Shown piece by piece: positions 1-8,972 of a DNA stretch of 64,000 nucleotides. The DNA lies in NCBI GenBank assembly GCA_905221035.1, contig CAJNBP010000002.1, forward strand, positions 1-64,000, given 5' to 3'. The number at the start of each line of letters is the position of its first letter. The first letter of the stretch is position 1. A program made the translations under genes and the position numbers. The notes under the pieces were generated by a model. The model was not told where the DNA came from and ran no database searches. It saw only the letters and a program-made list of their open reading frames with translations. Source of the stretch: a bacterium. GTDB taxonomy: Bacteria; Bacillota; Bacilli; Lactobacillales; Streptococcaceae.

Positions 1-21
1 ATCATCATAAGTTAATTTCAT
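1..21 (-). CDS. Transposase OrfA, first 7 codons only (partial)
   Basis: Only M-K-L-T-Y-D-D is visible before the window ends. It sits just inside the IS terminal repeat at the spacing expected for OrfA of an IS3-family element. Seven residues cannot prove identity; the call rests on the terminal repeat and the position. Confidence 0.45.
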
Positions 22-27
22 AATAAA

Positions 28-74
28 AGCACCCCAAAAGTTAGATTTTTTCTGTCTAACTTTTGGGGTGCAGT
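28..74. repeat. Inverted repeat at the IS end (terminator-like hairpin)
   Basis: The arms GCACCCCAAAAGTTAGA and TCTAACTTTTGGGGTGC flank a short loop and form a 17-bp perfect stem. On the minus strand the stem is followed by TTTTATTATG, so it could also terminate transcription entering the transposase gene from outside. Function as a terminator is inferred. Confidence 0.6.
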
Positions 75-586
75 TCAAAAATGCTATGATGCTTTTTAGA
101 ATTATAGGGAGATTGATATTCAATATCTAGTACCAATTCCTTACGAATCATTTCAGACCATTCCCAAATCTTATCAATACGATTTTGAGTGTCTGATAAT
201 GGTGCATAATTTAGTAACTCACTTGCAATAATACTAGAAACTTCTTTTTGCTCATCTTTTGAAATAAGTGCCAATAAACTATCAAGTAAAGCCTTGTTTT
301 CTTCCTTATTTAAAGAACGATTTTCTAGTAAAATTTTTGAAATTATAAGAATATCCTTTTTATTAAATAAAGATTTCCCTTTTAGGTATTTCGTATGGTG
401 CTTGGCATCATAAGCAAGCTCTGCTGCAACCATTGGTTGTGTATCTAAGAAACCAGACAAGAGAGAAAAATCTCGTTGTATAGTTTTTTCACTAACACCA
501 AATTCATCTGCAAGCTGAGTCTTAGATAAATGCGCACCAGACTGTAAGCGTAAAAATATAGTTAATAAGCGTTCTTGGTCGTTCAT
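56..586 (-). pseudogene. WYL/DeoR-type transcriptional regulator, C-terminus removed by an IS insertion
   Basis: The N-terminus (about residues 5-45) is a helix-turn-helix of the HTH_11 type (KTQLADEFGVSEKTIQRDF). A helical middle follows, and then the opening of a WYL-like ligand-binding domain (VLDIEYQSPYNSKKHHSI). The last residues FELHPKS and the stop come from the IS end that begins near base 77. Family members are usually about 300 residues; only 176 remain, so the sensing domain is lost. The gene lies 136 bp downstream of the AAA+ ATPase gene on the same strand and could regulate it or share its transcript. The HTH may still fold and bind DNA. Confidence 0.75.
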
Positions 587-722
587 ATAATTCTAAATCC
601 TTTATCAACATTATAGCATTTCCAATGGTTCAGATTCAATCAATTTCCTATCTCAAATCTTTTACTGATAATACTCTTTTTCAAGTACCAATTTCTTCTT
701 TTAAAGTCTACTATAGTTTTTT

Positions 723-2585
723 CTACCTTCCAAATCCTATCAACGATATTGATTTCGTTGCTTTTACTTCAATAGCTACAATAGCCTTATTAATATCTTT
801 CAATGTAATTTGATTTAAAAAGTTTTCATCTTCTAACTGAATCTTATCACCTTCAATCACTCGTTGTGCTTGACAGAAGATAATCTCATCTACTAATTTA
901 CGGATGTATCTAGCATTTCCAAAATTGCTACAATTTACAACTTCTGAAAGATGCTGACGTAGTACTATCTTACAATCTTCAATTAATTGATAATGTCTTT
1001 TATTTATCATCAATTCTAAAATAGCAATTAGTTGATCAACTGTATAATCAAAAAATTTTATTTCTCTAGAAATTCTAGAGGATAATCCTGGATTAGTTTC
1101 AATGAATTGGGCCATCAATTCTTCATATCCAGCAAAAATAACCAACACCTCATCCCGACGATTTTCCATTTCTTGTATAATCGCTGAAATAGCTTCGTGT
1201 CCAAAATCTCTCTCACTACTCGGAATAAGACTATAGGCCTCATCTATAAAGAGTACTCCCCCTTTTGCATCATCAAAAGCTCTTTTTACTTTTGGAGCAG
1301 TTTGGCCAACATATTCACCAACCAATTCTGTTCGCCCCACTTCCACTAACTTATTCTTTTGAATTATTTTATTGTTGTATAAAATTTCTGAAAAGAGCCT
1401 GGCAACTACTGTTTTCCCTGTGCCAGGATTTCCGGAAAAAACAAGATGACGATTTAATACTTGATTACTAAATCCATGAGCCTGACGCAATGCAGAAACC
1501 CGATTATATGCTAACTGTTGATTTAGGACTATTTTCACTTCTTCTAAACCAATTAATTCACTCAACTTTTTCTCTGCAGTTTCTTCATCTTCAACTGAAG
1601 ATTCATTTTTGATAATAAATCCATCGAGATTTAATTCGTTTTTATCTGAAGGATCATAATTATTTTGTACTGCAAATTCAACAAGTTCTTGAACAAAAAG
1701 GCGAACTTCTTTAGCATCCTTTAGCACTTTATTTTCAAATAGATGTTCAAAATCTTCGTTACTCAATCGAACACCTTTTTGGTTTAGCATTTGAAGACCT
1801 ATCCCTTTAAGCTCTGATTCATCATACTGTGGAAAATTAATAATTGATACCTTATTAAAATCTTCAAGTAACTCTTTTCTAATAGATTCCGCCTCTTGAA
1901 TACTTCTAGAGATAATAATATTAAAGGAATTCCCCTTCTTCTGTCGAAAATTATCAAAAATGTCTGATTTTGGTTTTGATCTTGCCGAAAGATAATCGAC
2001 TAATACAGGGAAATCTTTTTCACCTATTTTAGGAACAAAATATTGATTGCAATTAACAAATATCGCATTCATTCCAAAGAGAGACTCTAGAAACTTGATT
2101 GCAAACTTTCTACCCGATCCTTTCTCACCAGTAAAAATATAAAAGTGTTGTTGCTTTTCTTTATTACTTATTTTTTCTTGAAAGGATATATAATCGATGA
2201 ATTCTCGAACAACTCCTTTGAATTCATTTAGGGCAATAATATCATTTAACTCATCCAACTTTTCTAAATTAGGTTTTAATTGTTCAGAAAATCTTTCTTT
2301 TTCTGCACTAAGTAAGAATTTTACTAAATCTCCTATATCGCTTCTTCCAAGTTTCTTTATAAAATCACTTTCTATTAAATGCTCAACTTTAGCTAGTGAG
2401 AACTCATAATCAAAAAAGTCCTTTATTTTTTCCATAATTTCTTGATCATTGTAATTTTCTTGAGAAATTAGGTAATAAGCTTCATCCTCTTTAAATAGTA
2501 ATAAACGATTAGTCTTAATAAAACCTTCTGTTTGATTTTTTAAGAAATCATCGGGATTTTTAAACTCAACTTGATAATAGTTCAT
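723..2585 (-). CDS. Tandem AAA+ ATPase, CbxX/CfqX (SpoVK)-like
   Basis: This is a cytoplasmic protein of 620 residues. An unrecognised N-terminus (1-110) is followed by a first AAA-like domain with a degenerate P-loop (GEKGSGRK, 153-160; Arg replaces the catalytic Lys). A second domain looks fully active: Walker A GNPGTGKT (385-392), Walker B FIDEA (446-450) and the PGLSSR stretch typical of CbxX/CfqX ATPases. That family includes Rubisco activase CbxX and EccA of type VII secretion, but no secretion genes are visible here. The partner gene is the IS-truncated WYL regulator downstream. The substrate is unknown. A ribosomal-protein operon lies upstream, so this pair looks like accessory DNA next to rpsI. 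Confidence 0.7.
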   Translation of the reverse strand: MNYYQVEFKNPDDFLKNQTEGFIKTNRLLLFKEDEAYYLISQENYNDQEIMEKIKDFFDYEFSLAKVEHLIESDFIKKLGRSDIGDLVKFLLSAEKERFSEQLKPNLEKLDELNDIIALNEFKGVVREFIDYISFQEKISNKEKQQHFYIFTGEKGSGRKFAIKFLESLFGMNAIFVNCNQYFVPKIGEKDFPVLVDYLSARSKPKSDIFDNFRQKKGNSFNIIISRSIQEAESIRKELLEDFNKVSIINFPQYDESELKGIGLQMLNQKGVRLSNEDFEHLFENKVLKDAKEVRLFVQELVEFAVQNNYDPSDKNELNLDGFIIKNESSVEDEETAEKKLSELIGLEEVKIVLNQQLAYNRVSALRQAHGFSNQVLNRHLVFSGNPGTGKTVVARLFSEILYNNKIIQKNKLVEVGRTELVGEYVGQTAPKVKRAFDDAKGGVLFIDEAYSLIPSSERDFGHEAISAIIQEMENRRDEVLVIFAGYEELMAQFIETNPGLSSRISREIKFFDYTVDQLIAILELMINKRHYQLIEDCKIVLRQHLSEVVNCSNFGNARYIRKLVDEIIFCQAQRVIEGDKIQLEDENFLNQITLKDINKAIVAIEVKATKSISLIGFGR

Positions 2586-2666
2586 TTAACTTGCTCCTTT
2601 TCTATTGATAATTTAAGTTTACAAAAAAGAGTGGACGTTTATTGTCTAGTTAATTATTTTTTCAAA

Positions 2667-2711
2667 AATACAAAAAAAGCACCCATAAGATAAACTTTCG
2701 AGTGCTTTGAA
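2667..2711 (-). terminator. Intrinsic terminator-like hairpin upstream of the AAA+ gene
   Basis: On the minus strand AAAGCACTC is followed by a loop and GGGTGCTTTTTTTG, giving a stem of about 8 bp and a run of seven T. It would isolate the AAA+/regulator pair from upstream read-through. Confidence 0.55.
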
Positions 2712-2834
2712 ACATTGATAGTATCGTATTGATTAACGTTTTGAGGCAACTGGAATTGTTCTGTTGCAGCCACATTTGCAAGCGACTAAAGTCGCAACAA
2801 CTGTGTCAGTTGCACCAATTTAGTAAGAAAGTAC

Positions 2835-2862
2835 AAAAAGAACACCCCGAAAGGTGCTCTGT
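2835..2862 (-). terminator. Terminator of rplM-rpsI
   Basis: The minus-strand sequence AGAGCACC-TTTC-GGGGTGTTCTTTTT lies 24 bp after the rpsI stop. It has a GC-rich stem with one G-T pair and a T-run. Confidence 0.8.
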
Positions 2863-2885
2863 ATAAGTATAGTAATTCTTTCGAA

Positions 2886-3278
2886 TTAACGTTTACTAAA
2901 TTGTGATGCTTTACGAGCTTTCTTAAGACCTGGTTTCTTACGTTCAACTTTACGTGAGTCACGTGTAAGAAGTCCTGCGCGTTTCAATGAATCGCGGAAG
3001 TCTGGGTCTACTTGAAGAAGGGCACGAGCGATACCGTGACGGATAGCTCCTGATTGACCAGCGTATCCACCACCTACAACGTTAACGAAAACGTCGTATG
3101 AACCTGCAGTTGAAGTAACTGCAAATGGTTGGTTGATGACAAGACGAAGGTCAGCGTGTGGGATGTACTCTTCAACATCTTTTTTGTTAACAGTGATTTT
3201 ACCAGTTCCTGGAACAAGGCGAACGCGTGCAACAGCGTTTTTACGACGTCCAGTACCTGCATATTGTGCTTGTGACAT
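2886..3278 (-). CDS. rpsI: 30S ribosomal protein S9
   Basis: This is a 130-residue protein of normal S9 length. It opens [20 protein letters not shown] and ends in the conserved basic tail [12 protein letters not shown], which reaches the P-site tRNA in the ribosome. It is translated as the second gene of rplM-rpsI, 18 bp after rplM, and is followed by a strong terminator. The 3' end of rpsI is a known integration site for some streptococcal integrative elements (recollection), which is relevant to the accessory DNA downstream. Confidence 0.97.
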   Translation of the reverse strand: MSQAQYAGTGRRKNAVARVRLVPGTGKITVNKKDVEEYIPHADLRLVINQPFAVTSTAGSYDVFVNVVGGGYAGQSGAIRHGIARALLQVDPDFRDSLKRAGLLTRDSRKVERKKPGLKKARKASQFSKR

Positions 3279-3296
3279 ACTTTATTGTTCCTTTCC

Positions 3297-3743
3297 TTAG
3301 ATAAGTCCTGAAATGTCAAGAACTTCTGGTTGTTGTGCAGCGTGAGTGTGCTCAGCTCCAACAAATACTTTCAACTTCATACCTTGAGCGCGTCCAAGAG
3401 TATTGTGTGGAAGCATACCTTTAACTGATTTCTCGATCAAACGTACTGCATTTTTAGAACGAAGTTCACCTGCAGAGATTTGTTTCAATCCACCTGGGTG
3501 GTTTGAGTGAGTGTAGTAGATTTTATCAGTTGCTTTTTTACCAGTCAATTTAACTTTTTCAGCATTGATAACAATCACAAAGTCACCTGTATCAGTGTGT
3601 GGTGTAAATGTTGGTTTGTTTTTTCCGCGAAGTACGCTAGCAACTACTGCAGAAAGACGTCCAAGTGGTACATCAGTTGCGTCAACTACGTACCATTTAC
3701 GTTCAACTTGGCCTGGTTTAGCCATAAATGTTGTTTTGTTCAT
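3297..3743 (-). CDS. rplM: 50S ribosomal protein L13
   Basis: The protein has 148 residues, with the L13 signatures [19 protein letters not shown] near the start and [19 protein letters not shown] in the second half. L13 binds 23S rRNA early in large-subunit assembly. The start MNKTTF is supported by AGGAG 7 bp upstream. It is first in the rplM-rpsI operon and is preceded by an L13 leader RNA and a good promoter, so autogenous control is likely. Confidence 0.97.
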   Translation of the reverse strand: MNKTTFMAKPGQVERKWYVVDATDVPLGRLSAVVASVLRGKNKPTFTPHTDTGDFVIVINAEKVKLTGKKATDKIYYTHSNHPGGLKQISAGELRSKNAVRLIEKSVKGMLPHNTLGRAQGMKLKVFVGAEHTHAAQQPEVLDISGLI

Positions 3744-3749
3744 GATTTC

Positions 3750-3850
3750 TCCTATATATAGTTCGATTTTTGTTTACGGTGATGGGTGTTCCTTCCCATC
3801 GAAAAGTATTTGGAAGGTTCCGGGGCCTTTCAAATGGGGTAAACAATACC
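3750..3850 (-). ncRNA. L13 (rplM) leader RNA
   Basis: Between the promoter and the SD the transcript contains a closing stem TTGTTTAC/GTAAACAA that encloses GC-rich hairpins (CCCCATTTGAAAGG, CCGGAACCTTCC, GATGGGAAGGAACACCCATC). Position and architecture match the L13 leader known upstream of rplM in Firmicutes, through which L13 is thought to control its own operon. The family call is from recognition, not a covariance search. Confidence 0.75.
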
Positions 3851-3857
3851 GCCTACT

Positions 3858-3887
3858 ATAATACCAAATTTCACCCCTAAAAGTCAA
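3858..3887 (-). promoter_or_regulatory. Promoter of rplM-rpsI
   Basis: On the minus strand TTGACT (3882-3887) and TATTAT (3858-3863) are separated by 18 bp. The expected start of transcription is just upstream of the L13 leader. Confidence 0.75.
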
Positions 3888-3930
3888 TAGATATGAAAAA
3901 TATTTTTCTGAATTCCACTCTTTTTATCTC

Positions 3931-3957
3931 TAAAAAAACCTCGCTTTCGCGAGGCTC
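3931..3957 (-). terminator. Terminator of the ABC exporter operon
   Basis: GCCTCGC-GAAA-GCGAGG followed by T7 on the minus strand, directly after the permease stop codon. Confidence 0.85.
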
Positions 3958-3959
3958 TT

Positions 3960-5159
3960 CTATTTATAAGATAAGGCACGTTTAAAGGTTTTCCAAGGAC
4001 CTAAATCATCTGTTTGAAGAACGAGACTAGCATACATACGCCCTATAAAGACTGTTGCTGTTACTGCAAAAGCAATCGTAATCGTAAGCGAAAGCCATGC
4101 TTCTAACCCATTTGCATAGCCATTAATAGCTCTAAATGGCATGAAGAAAGTCGAAATAAAGGGAATATATGAACCGATTTTCAATATCAAATTATCCCCT
4201 GCAGAGCCTAAAGCAGTAACTCCCACAAAACCTACCACAATCACAATCATCAAAGGTGACAAGGCTTTTCCTGCATCCTCAGGACGAGAAACCATGGAAC
4301 CTAGGAAGGCTGCCAAAACTACGTACATAAAGAGACTAACCAAAATAAAGAGCAAGGTATTTAGAGAGAAAGCATCTCCTAAATGGTCCAAAATACCAAA
4401 CTGGGCTAATAATGGCAAATCTTTAAAGAGCAGAATAGCAGCGAGACCACCCACGACATAGATGCTAATATGAGTCAAAATCACAAGCAACAAAGCAAGC
4501 ATACGAGCATAGAAATAATGGCTGGCGCGAATGCTGGAGAAAACCACTTCCATGATTTTAGTCCCTTTCTCGCTGGCTACTTCCTGAGCAGTGACACTGG
4601 CATAAGTAATCAAAATCATATAAAGGAAGAAGCCCAGTCCTGCAGCCGCAAAGGTTTGGACCATCTTTTTATTTTCCTTGGATTCATCAATTTTCTCCGT
4701 AAAGTTAACTGTTTGTTCCAAGCGTTTTTCCTGCTCTTGCGACAAATTGGCTGCAGAACGATTGAGTTGATCTTGAAGCTCATTTAACTTGCTCGTTACT
4801 CCGAGCTTAATAGCACTCTCAAGAGAAGTTTCACCGTGATAAACTGCCTTTAGAACGCTATCTTCTTGATCAATAGTCAGATAGCCTTTTAATTTTTCAT
4901 CCTTGATAGCAGCTTGGGCACTTGCTTCATCCTGATAATCAAAATTGAGACCATTGGTAGATTTAAGACTGTCTGTCACAGCTGGAACAGTGCTAACTAC
5001 TGCTATCTTACCACTCTGAGCCATTGAAGAGCCCTGGAGATAGCCAATTCCTCCAGATAGACCAATAAACAAGAATGGTGAAATCACCATAAAGAAGAAA
5101 CTCCACGACTTGATGTGTCGAAGATAGGTTTCTTTCATTACAACCCACATATTTCTCAT
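3960..5159 (-). CDS. ABC-2 type transporter permease (NatB/YhaP-like)
   Basis: The protein has 399 residues. A membrane segment near residues 18-40 is followed by an extracytoplasmic stretch of about 120 residues and then five or six hydrophobic segments from about residue 170 to 385. This is the layout of ABC-2 permeases of the NatB/YhaP group. The start overlaps the ATPase stop by 4 bp, so the two are translationally coupled. The exported substrate cannot be read from sequence; relatives export Na+, lipids or peptides. Confidence 0.85.
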   Translation of the reverse strand: MRNMWVVMKETYLRHIKSWSFFFMVISPFLFIGLSGGIGYLQGSSMAQSGKIAVVSTVPAVTDSLKSTNGLNFDYQDEASAQAAIKDEKLKGYLTIDQEDSVLKAVYHGETSLESAIKLGVTSKLNELQDQLNRSAANLSQEQEKRLEQTVNFTEKIDESKENKKMVQTFAAAGLGFFLYMILITYASVTAQEVASEKGTKIMEVVFSSIRASHYFYARMLALLLVILTHISIYVVGGLAAILLFKDLPLLAQFGILDHLGDAFSLNTLLFILVSLFMYVVLAAFLGSMVSRPEDAGKALSPLMIVIVVGFVGVTALGSAGDNLILKIGSYIPFISTFFMPFRAINGYANGLEAWLSLTITIAFAVTATVFIGRMYASLVLQTDDLGPWKTFKRALSYK

Positions 5160-6049
5160 ACTTCCACCCCTGATTCTAGTTTAAAGATTTCATCAATTGT
5201 TGGCGCTTGTTGGTCAAAGGTTGCGATATATTGCCCTTGAGTCAAGATCGGGAAGAGTTCTCTACCAGCACTCTCATCTTCTAAGATCAATTTCCAACTG
5301 CCTTGTTTGGTCAAGCTCACCTGTTTGACATGAGGAAGGTTTTCCAATTCTTCCTTGCTTCGTTCACTTGAAACAAAGAGACGCGTTTTCCCGTATTGAT
5401 TACGAACATCCTGAACCGGCCCATGCAAGACCACACGGCCATCTCGAATCATCAAAATATCGTCACAAAGCTCCTCAACGTTGGTCATGACATGGTCAGA
5501 AAAGATAATGGTTGCTCCGCGCTCTTTTTCCTGAAAAATAACTTGCTTGAGCAATTCAGTATTGACTGGATCCAATCCACTGAAAGGCTCATCCAAAATA
5601 ATCAAGTCTGGCTCATGAATCAGAGTAATAATGAGCTGAATCTTCTGCTGATTTCCTTTTGACAGACTCTTGATTTTATCAGTCAGCTTCCCTTTCACTT
5701 CCAACTTCTTCATCCATTGAGGGAGTTTTTCCTTGATTTCCTTAGCATCCATACCTTTTAGAGTCGCCAAGTAACGAACTTGTTCAAGGACTGTCAATTT
5801 AGGCATGAGACTGCGTTCTTCAGGCAGATAGCCAATCCGAGTGTAGGTCTCCTGACGAATATCCTGACCATCCAGACTAATTTCTCCTTGATATTCTAAA
5901 AACTTCAAAATACTGTGGAAAATCGTTGTCTTCCCAGCACCATTTTTCCCGACTAATCCCAAAATACGACCTGGTCGTGCTTGAAAGTCAATACCAAACA
6001 AAACTTGCTTGGATCCAAAACTTTTCTCTAGACTTCTTACTTCTAGCAT
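5156..6049 (-). CDS. ABC transporter ATP-binding protein (NatA/YhaQ-like)
   Basis: This is a 297-residue ATPase. Walker A is [12 protein letters not shown] (about 33-44), the signature is LSKGNQQKIQL and Walker B is LIILDEPFSGLDP. A C-terminal extension of about 80 residues is usual in the NatA/YhaQ/CcmA group. It is the first gene of a two-gene operon with the permease. SD GGAGGTG precedes MLEVRSL. The C-terminal length fits an exporter rather than an importer. Confidence 0.88.
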   Translation of the reverse strand: MLEVRSLEKSFGSKQVLFGIDFQARPGRILGLVGKNGAGKTTIFHSILKFLEYQGEISLDGQDIRQETYTRIGYLPEERSLMPKLTVLEQVRYLATLKGMDAKEIKEKLPQWMKKLEVKGKLTDKIKSLSKGNQQKIQLIITLIHEPDLIILDEPFSGLDPVNTELLKQVIFQEKERGATIIFSDHVMTNVEELCDDILMIRDGRVVLHGPVQDVRNQYGKTRLFVSSERSKEELENLPHVKQVSLTKQGSWKLILEDESAGRELFPILTQGQYIATFDQQAPTIDEIFKLESGVEV

Positions 6050-6163
6050 CTTTCACCTCCGAAATGTCTTGCACTCATTATACTCCTTTTTGATAGCCTT
6101 TACAATGATTTCTGTCCATTTTTAGAAGACTATTGCTGTGTAAAATATGGCCTGGAGCACTTT

Positions 6164-6317
6164 TATACTCAATGAAAATCAAAGAACAAACTAGGAAGCT
6201 AGCCGTAGGTTGCTCAAAACACTGTTTTGAGGTTGTAGATAAGACTGACGAAGTCAGTCACATATATACGGCAAGGCGAAGCTGACGTGGTTTGAATTTG
6301 ATTTTCGAAGAGTATTA
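6164..6317. repeat. BOX element (boxA-boxC type)
   Basis: This 154-bp repeat begins TATACTCAATGAAAATCAAAG and ends GATTTTCGAAGAGTATTA. It contains TACGGCAAGGCGAAGCTGACG, the sequence used for the classical BOXA1R primer, and CAAAACACTGTTTTGAG, the boxC palindrome. BOX elements are non-coding mobile repeats typical of S. pneumoniae and S. mitis. It occupies most of the 388-bp gap between the exporter and pheT. Confidence 0.92.
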
Positions 6318-6407
6318 GTGATAAATCCATTATACAGTAGCAAACTCGATTTGCTACCTCCGCTCCCCAACTGTCTATTTTTGATCCTGAATTGTTATTT
6401 GAAAAGA

Positions 6408-6431
6408 AAAATCCACCCCGGAGGATGGATT
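6408..6431 (-). terminator. Terminator of pheST
   Basis: The minus-strand hairpin AATCCATCC-TCCG-GGGTGGATTTTTC begins just after the pheT stop. Confidence 0.8.
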
Positions 6432-6437
6432 GATGAG

Positions 6438-8843
6438 TTAACGCACTTCTGCATTCACTTTTTCTTCAAGTGATGCTTGGATTTTTTCCATGTAGCGTGC
6501 GACTTCTTCGTCAGTCAAGCTATCTTCTGGATTTTGGAAGGTCAAGCTATAAGCCATTGACTTCATGCCAAGTCCCAATTTCTCACCTGAGAAGACGTCA
6601 AAGAGTTTGATATCTGTCAAACGTTTTACGCCTGCAGCTTGGATAGCATCTACAACTTCTTGATGAGTCACTTCTGCCTTGAGGAGAAGGGCAACGTCAC
6701 GGCTGACTGCTGGGAATTTCGTGATTTCCACAAATGGAGTAGCAGGTTGAAGCGCATCTTCGATGGCTGAAAGATTGAGCTCAGCTACATACGTTTCTGG
6801 AATATCATAAGCCTTGGCAGTGACTGGATGCACTTGACCAAGGAAACCAAGAACTTGGTCACCGAGTGAAATCACAGCTGTACGACCTGGATGAAGGCTA
6901 GCGATTTCAGATGTTGCTGTATAAGTCACTTCAAGCCCCAAGCGAGCAAAGAGAGCTTCCAAAATTCCCTTAGCATAGAAGAAATCAACTGGCACTGCTG
7001 CTGTTTGGAAGTCTTTTTCAGCAACCAAGCCTGTCAAGGCAAAGGCAAAGCTGTTAATCTCATTTGGAAGTTCTTCTTTTGGATTGCCTGTTTGTTCAAA
7101 GACTTTTCCAATCTCGTAAAGAGCCAAGTTTTTGTTCTTACGAGCTACGTTGTAAGCAACTGTATCTAGGATACCTGAAATCATATTTTGACGGAGGACA
7201 GAACGATCCACAGTCATTGGCCACATGAGTTCTGTAAGGTTACTTGGTTGAGCCGTAAACTCAACTGCTTTTTCAGGAGTTGTTAGAGCGTAGGTAATGA
7301 TTTCTGTCAAACCTGCCCCTTCAGCGATCGTACGAACTTGACGACGAAGTTTTTGTGTCGCAGTCAATTCACCAGCTGTACCGTCATCTTTTGGAAGACT
7401 GGTTGGCAAGCGATCATAACCATAGATACGAGCGATTTCTTCAAAGAGGTCTGCTTCGATGGTAATATCCCAACGGCGACATGGGACGCTGACTGTAAAG
7501 CTATCTGCATTTCCAGAAAGGCCAAAGCCAAGACGACGGAAGACATCTTCAACATCAGCATATGAAAGATCTGTTCCAAGGACACGGTTGACGTCTGCAA
7601 GGGTAGAAGAAACTTCCACATCAGAATTATCAAGCTGGCCTGCTGAAACGATGCCCTTACGCACCGTCGCACCAGCAAGTTCTGCAATCATGCTAGCCGC
7701 CGCATCAAGAGCTTCGTTAACAGTTGCCACATTGATGCCTTTTTCAAAGCGAGAAGATGATTCAGAACGAAGGTTAAGACGACCGCTAGTCTTACGAATT
7801 GATTTACCATTGAAGACTGCAGCTTCAAGGACGACACGACTAGATTTTTCAGAGATTTCTGTTGCTTGACCACCCATGACACCTGCAAGAGCTACTGGCT
7901 TGTCTGCGACAGTGATAACTAAGTCATTCACGTCCAAGTCACGTTCTTCACCATCTAAAGTCACCAATTTTTCACCAGCACGCGCTTCACGCACACGGAT
8001 GTCATTCCCCTCAAAGGTATCCAAATCAAAGGCATGCATAGGCTGACCAAAATAGAGCAGGATGTAGTTGGTTACGTCTACTACGTTATTGATTGGACGG
8101 ATGCCTTCGTTCATGAGAAGGTTTTGCAACCATTGTGGACTTGGTGCGATAGTCACATTGTCCAAGATACGAGCTGCATAGTAAGGCGCCTTGTCTGTCT
8201 CAATGTCCACAGAAAGAGCATCTGCTGCAGCTTGGTCCGTTTCTGAAAGAGTAAATTCTTTAAAGTTGACTGCCTTGTCATAGATGGCTGCCACTTCGTG
8301 AGCCACTCCACGCATAGAAAGGGCATCTGCACGGTTGGGTGTGATAGAAAGTTCGATGATTTCATCATCCAAGTCTAGATATGAGAAGACTTCATCCCCA
8401 GGAACGGCATTTTCTGGCAAGATTTGAATGCCATCTGCGAATTCCTTAGGCACAACTGAGTCAGAAATTCCCAATTCACCAAGTGAACAGATCATTCCAA
8501 GTGACTCTAAGCCACGGATTTTCCCTTTTTTGATTTTGTAGTTGTCAGCGATACGAGCTCCCGGAAGTGCCACCATAACCTTAATACCAGCACGCACATT
8601 CGGGGCACCACAAACGATTTGACGGGCTTCTTCTTCGCAAACGTTAACCTGACAGACATGGAGGTGAGTTTCTGGCACATCTTCGCAAGACAAGACCTCA
8701 CCGACGACAATTTTTGAGAGACCAGCAGCTGGTGATTCGACACCTTCGACCTCGATCCCTGTAGTTGACATTTTTTCAGCCAACTCTTGTGATGGCACAT
8801 CAATGTCCACCAATTCTTTTAACCATTTATAAGATACAAGCAT
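6438..8843 (-). CDS. pheT: Phenylalanyl-tRNA synthetase, beta subunit
   Basis: The protein has 801 residues, normal for bacterial PheT. An N-terminal tRNA-binding EMAP-like domain (about 40-155) comes first. B3/B4 editing and B5 domains follow ([23 protein letters not shown] near 255-275), then a catalytic-like fold and a C-terminal anticodon-binding domain ([21 protein letters not shown]). It forms the alpha2-beta2 enzyme with PheS, charges tRNA-Phe and hydrolyses mischarged Tyr-tRNA. It lies 129 bp after pheS; the spacer shows nothing notable. Confidence 0.96.
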   Translation of the reverse strand: MLVSYKWLKELVDIDVPSQELAEKMSTTGIEVEGVESPAAGLSKIVVGEVLSCEDVPETHLHVCQVNVCEEEARQIVCGAPNVRAGIKVMVALPGARIADNYKIKKGKIRGLESLGMICSLGELGISDSVVPKEFADGIQILPENAVPGDEVFSYLDLDDEIIELSITPNRADALSMRGVAHEVAAIYDKAVNFKEFTLSETDQAAADALSVDIETDKAPYYAARILDNVTIAPSPQWLQNLLMNEGIRPINNVVDVTNYILLYFGQPMHAFDLDTFEGNDIRVREARAGEKLVTLDGEERDLDVNDLVITVADKPVALAGVMGGQATEISEKSSRVVLEAAVFNGKSIRKTSGRLNLRSESSSRFEKGINVATVNEALDAAASMIAELAGATVRKGIVSAGQLDNSDVEVSSTLADVNRVLGTDLSYADVEDVFRRLGFGLSGNADSFTVSVPCRRWDITIEADLFEEIARIYGYDRLPTSLPKDDGTAGELTATQKLRRQVRTIAEGAGLTEIITYALTTPEKAVEFTAQPSNLTELMWPMTVDRSVLRQNMISGILDTVAYNVARKNKNLALYEIGKVFEQTGNPKEELPNEINSFAFALTGLVAEKDFQTAAVPVDFFYAKGILEALFARLGLEVTYTATSEIASLHPGRTAVISLGDQVLGFLGQVHPVTAKAYDIPETYVAELNLSAIEDALQPATPFVEITKFPAVSRDVALLLKAEVTHQEVVDAIQAAGVKRLTDIKLFDVFSGEKLGLGMKSMAYSLTFQNPEDSLTDEEVARYMEKIQASLEEKVNAEVR

Positions 8844-8972
8844 AATTCTGATTGTAAGATCCCACCAAGTGTGACCTTTTCAATTCCTTTCTTTTTCTTC
8901 AAATCAGTCCTCACCATTCTCATCGAGAGAAAATGACTAGAACTATATAGGACTGTGTTTCAGGTTTCAATC

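Larger units (their letters stand above)
1..77 (-). mobile_element. End of an IS3-family (IS150/IS861-like) insertion sequence, cut by the window edge
   Basis: On the minus strand the element begins with the terminal sequence TGAACTGCACCCC at about 77 and runs off the left edge. It contains a long inverted repeat (30-72) and then an ATG at 21 opening MKLTYDD, which matches my recollection of the N-terminus of OrfA in IS150-group elements such as IS861. The element lies inside the WYL-type regulator and supplies that ORF's stop codon. The other end and any target duplication are outside the window. Confidence 0.65.
2586..2885. other. Intergenic region with two hairpins and a very short open frame
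   Basis: This 300-bp stretch holds the rpsI terminator (2835-2862) and a second minus-strand hairpin at about 2667-2711 (AAGCACTC pairing with GGGTGCTT, then T7). Between them a minus-strand frame of about 28 codons ends in TAA at 2733 and encodes CKCGCNRTIPVASKR at its end, but no start codon with an SD is visible. I see no recognisable gene. A perfect GCGACT-AA-AGTCGC hairpin lies near 2783-2796. Confidence 0.45.

Noticed and set aside
625-813. A 62-codon plus-strand frame between the regulator and the AAA+ gene
   Set aside because: No SD, partly antisense to the AAA+ gene, and no family resemblance.
2730-2820. The cysteine-containing short frame behind rpsI as a small protein gene
   Set aside because: No start codon with an SD, and a stop occurs just upstream; it may only be a structured spacer.
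3565-3861. Plus-strand frames opposite rplM and its leader
   Set aside because: They coincide with a ribosomal protein gene and a leader RNA on the other strand; no supporting signals.
7459-7869. A 136-codon open frame on the plus strand opposite pheT
   Set aside because: It lies inside a conserved essential gene, has no SD and its composition (Arg, Ser, Thr rich) is that of a shadow frame.
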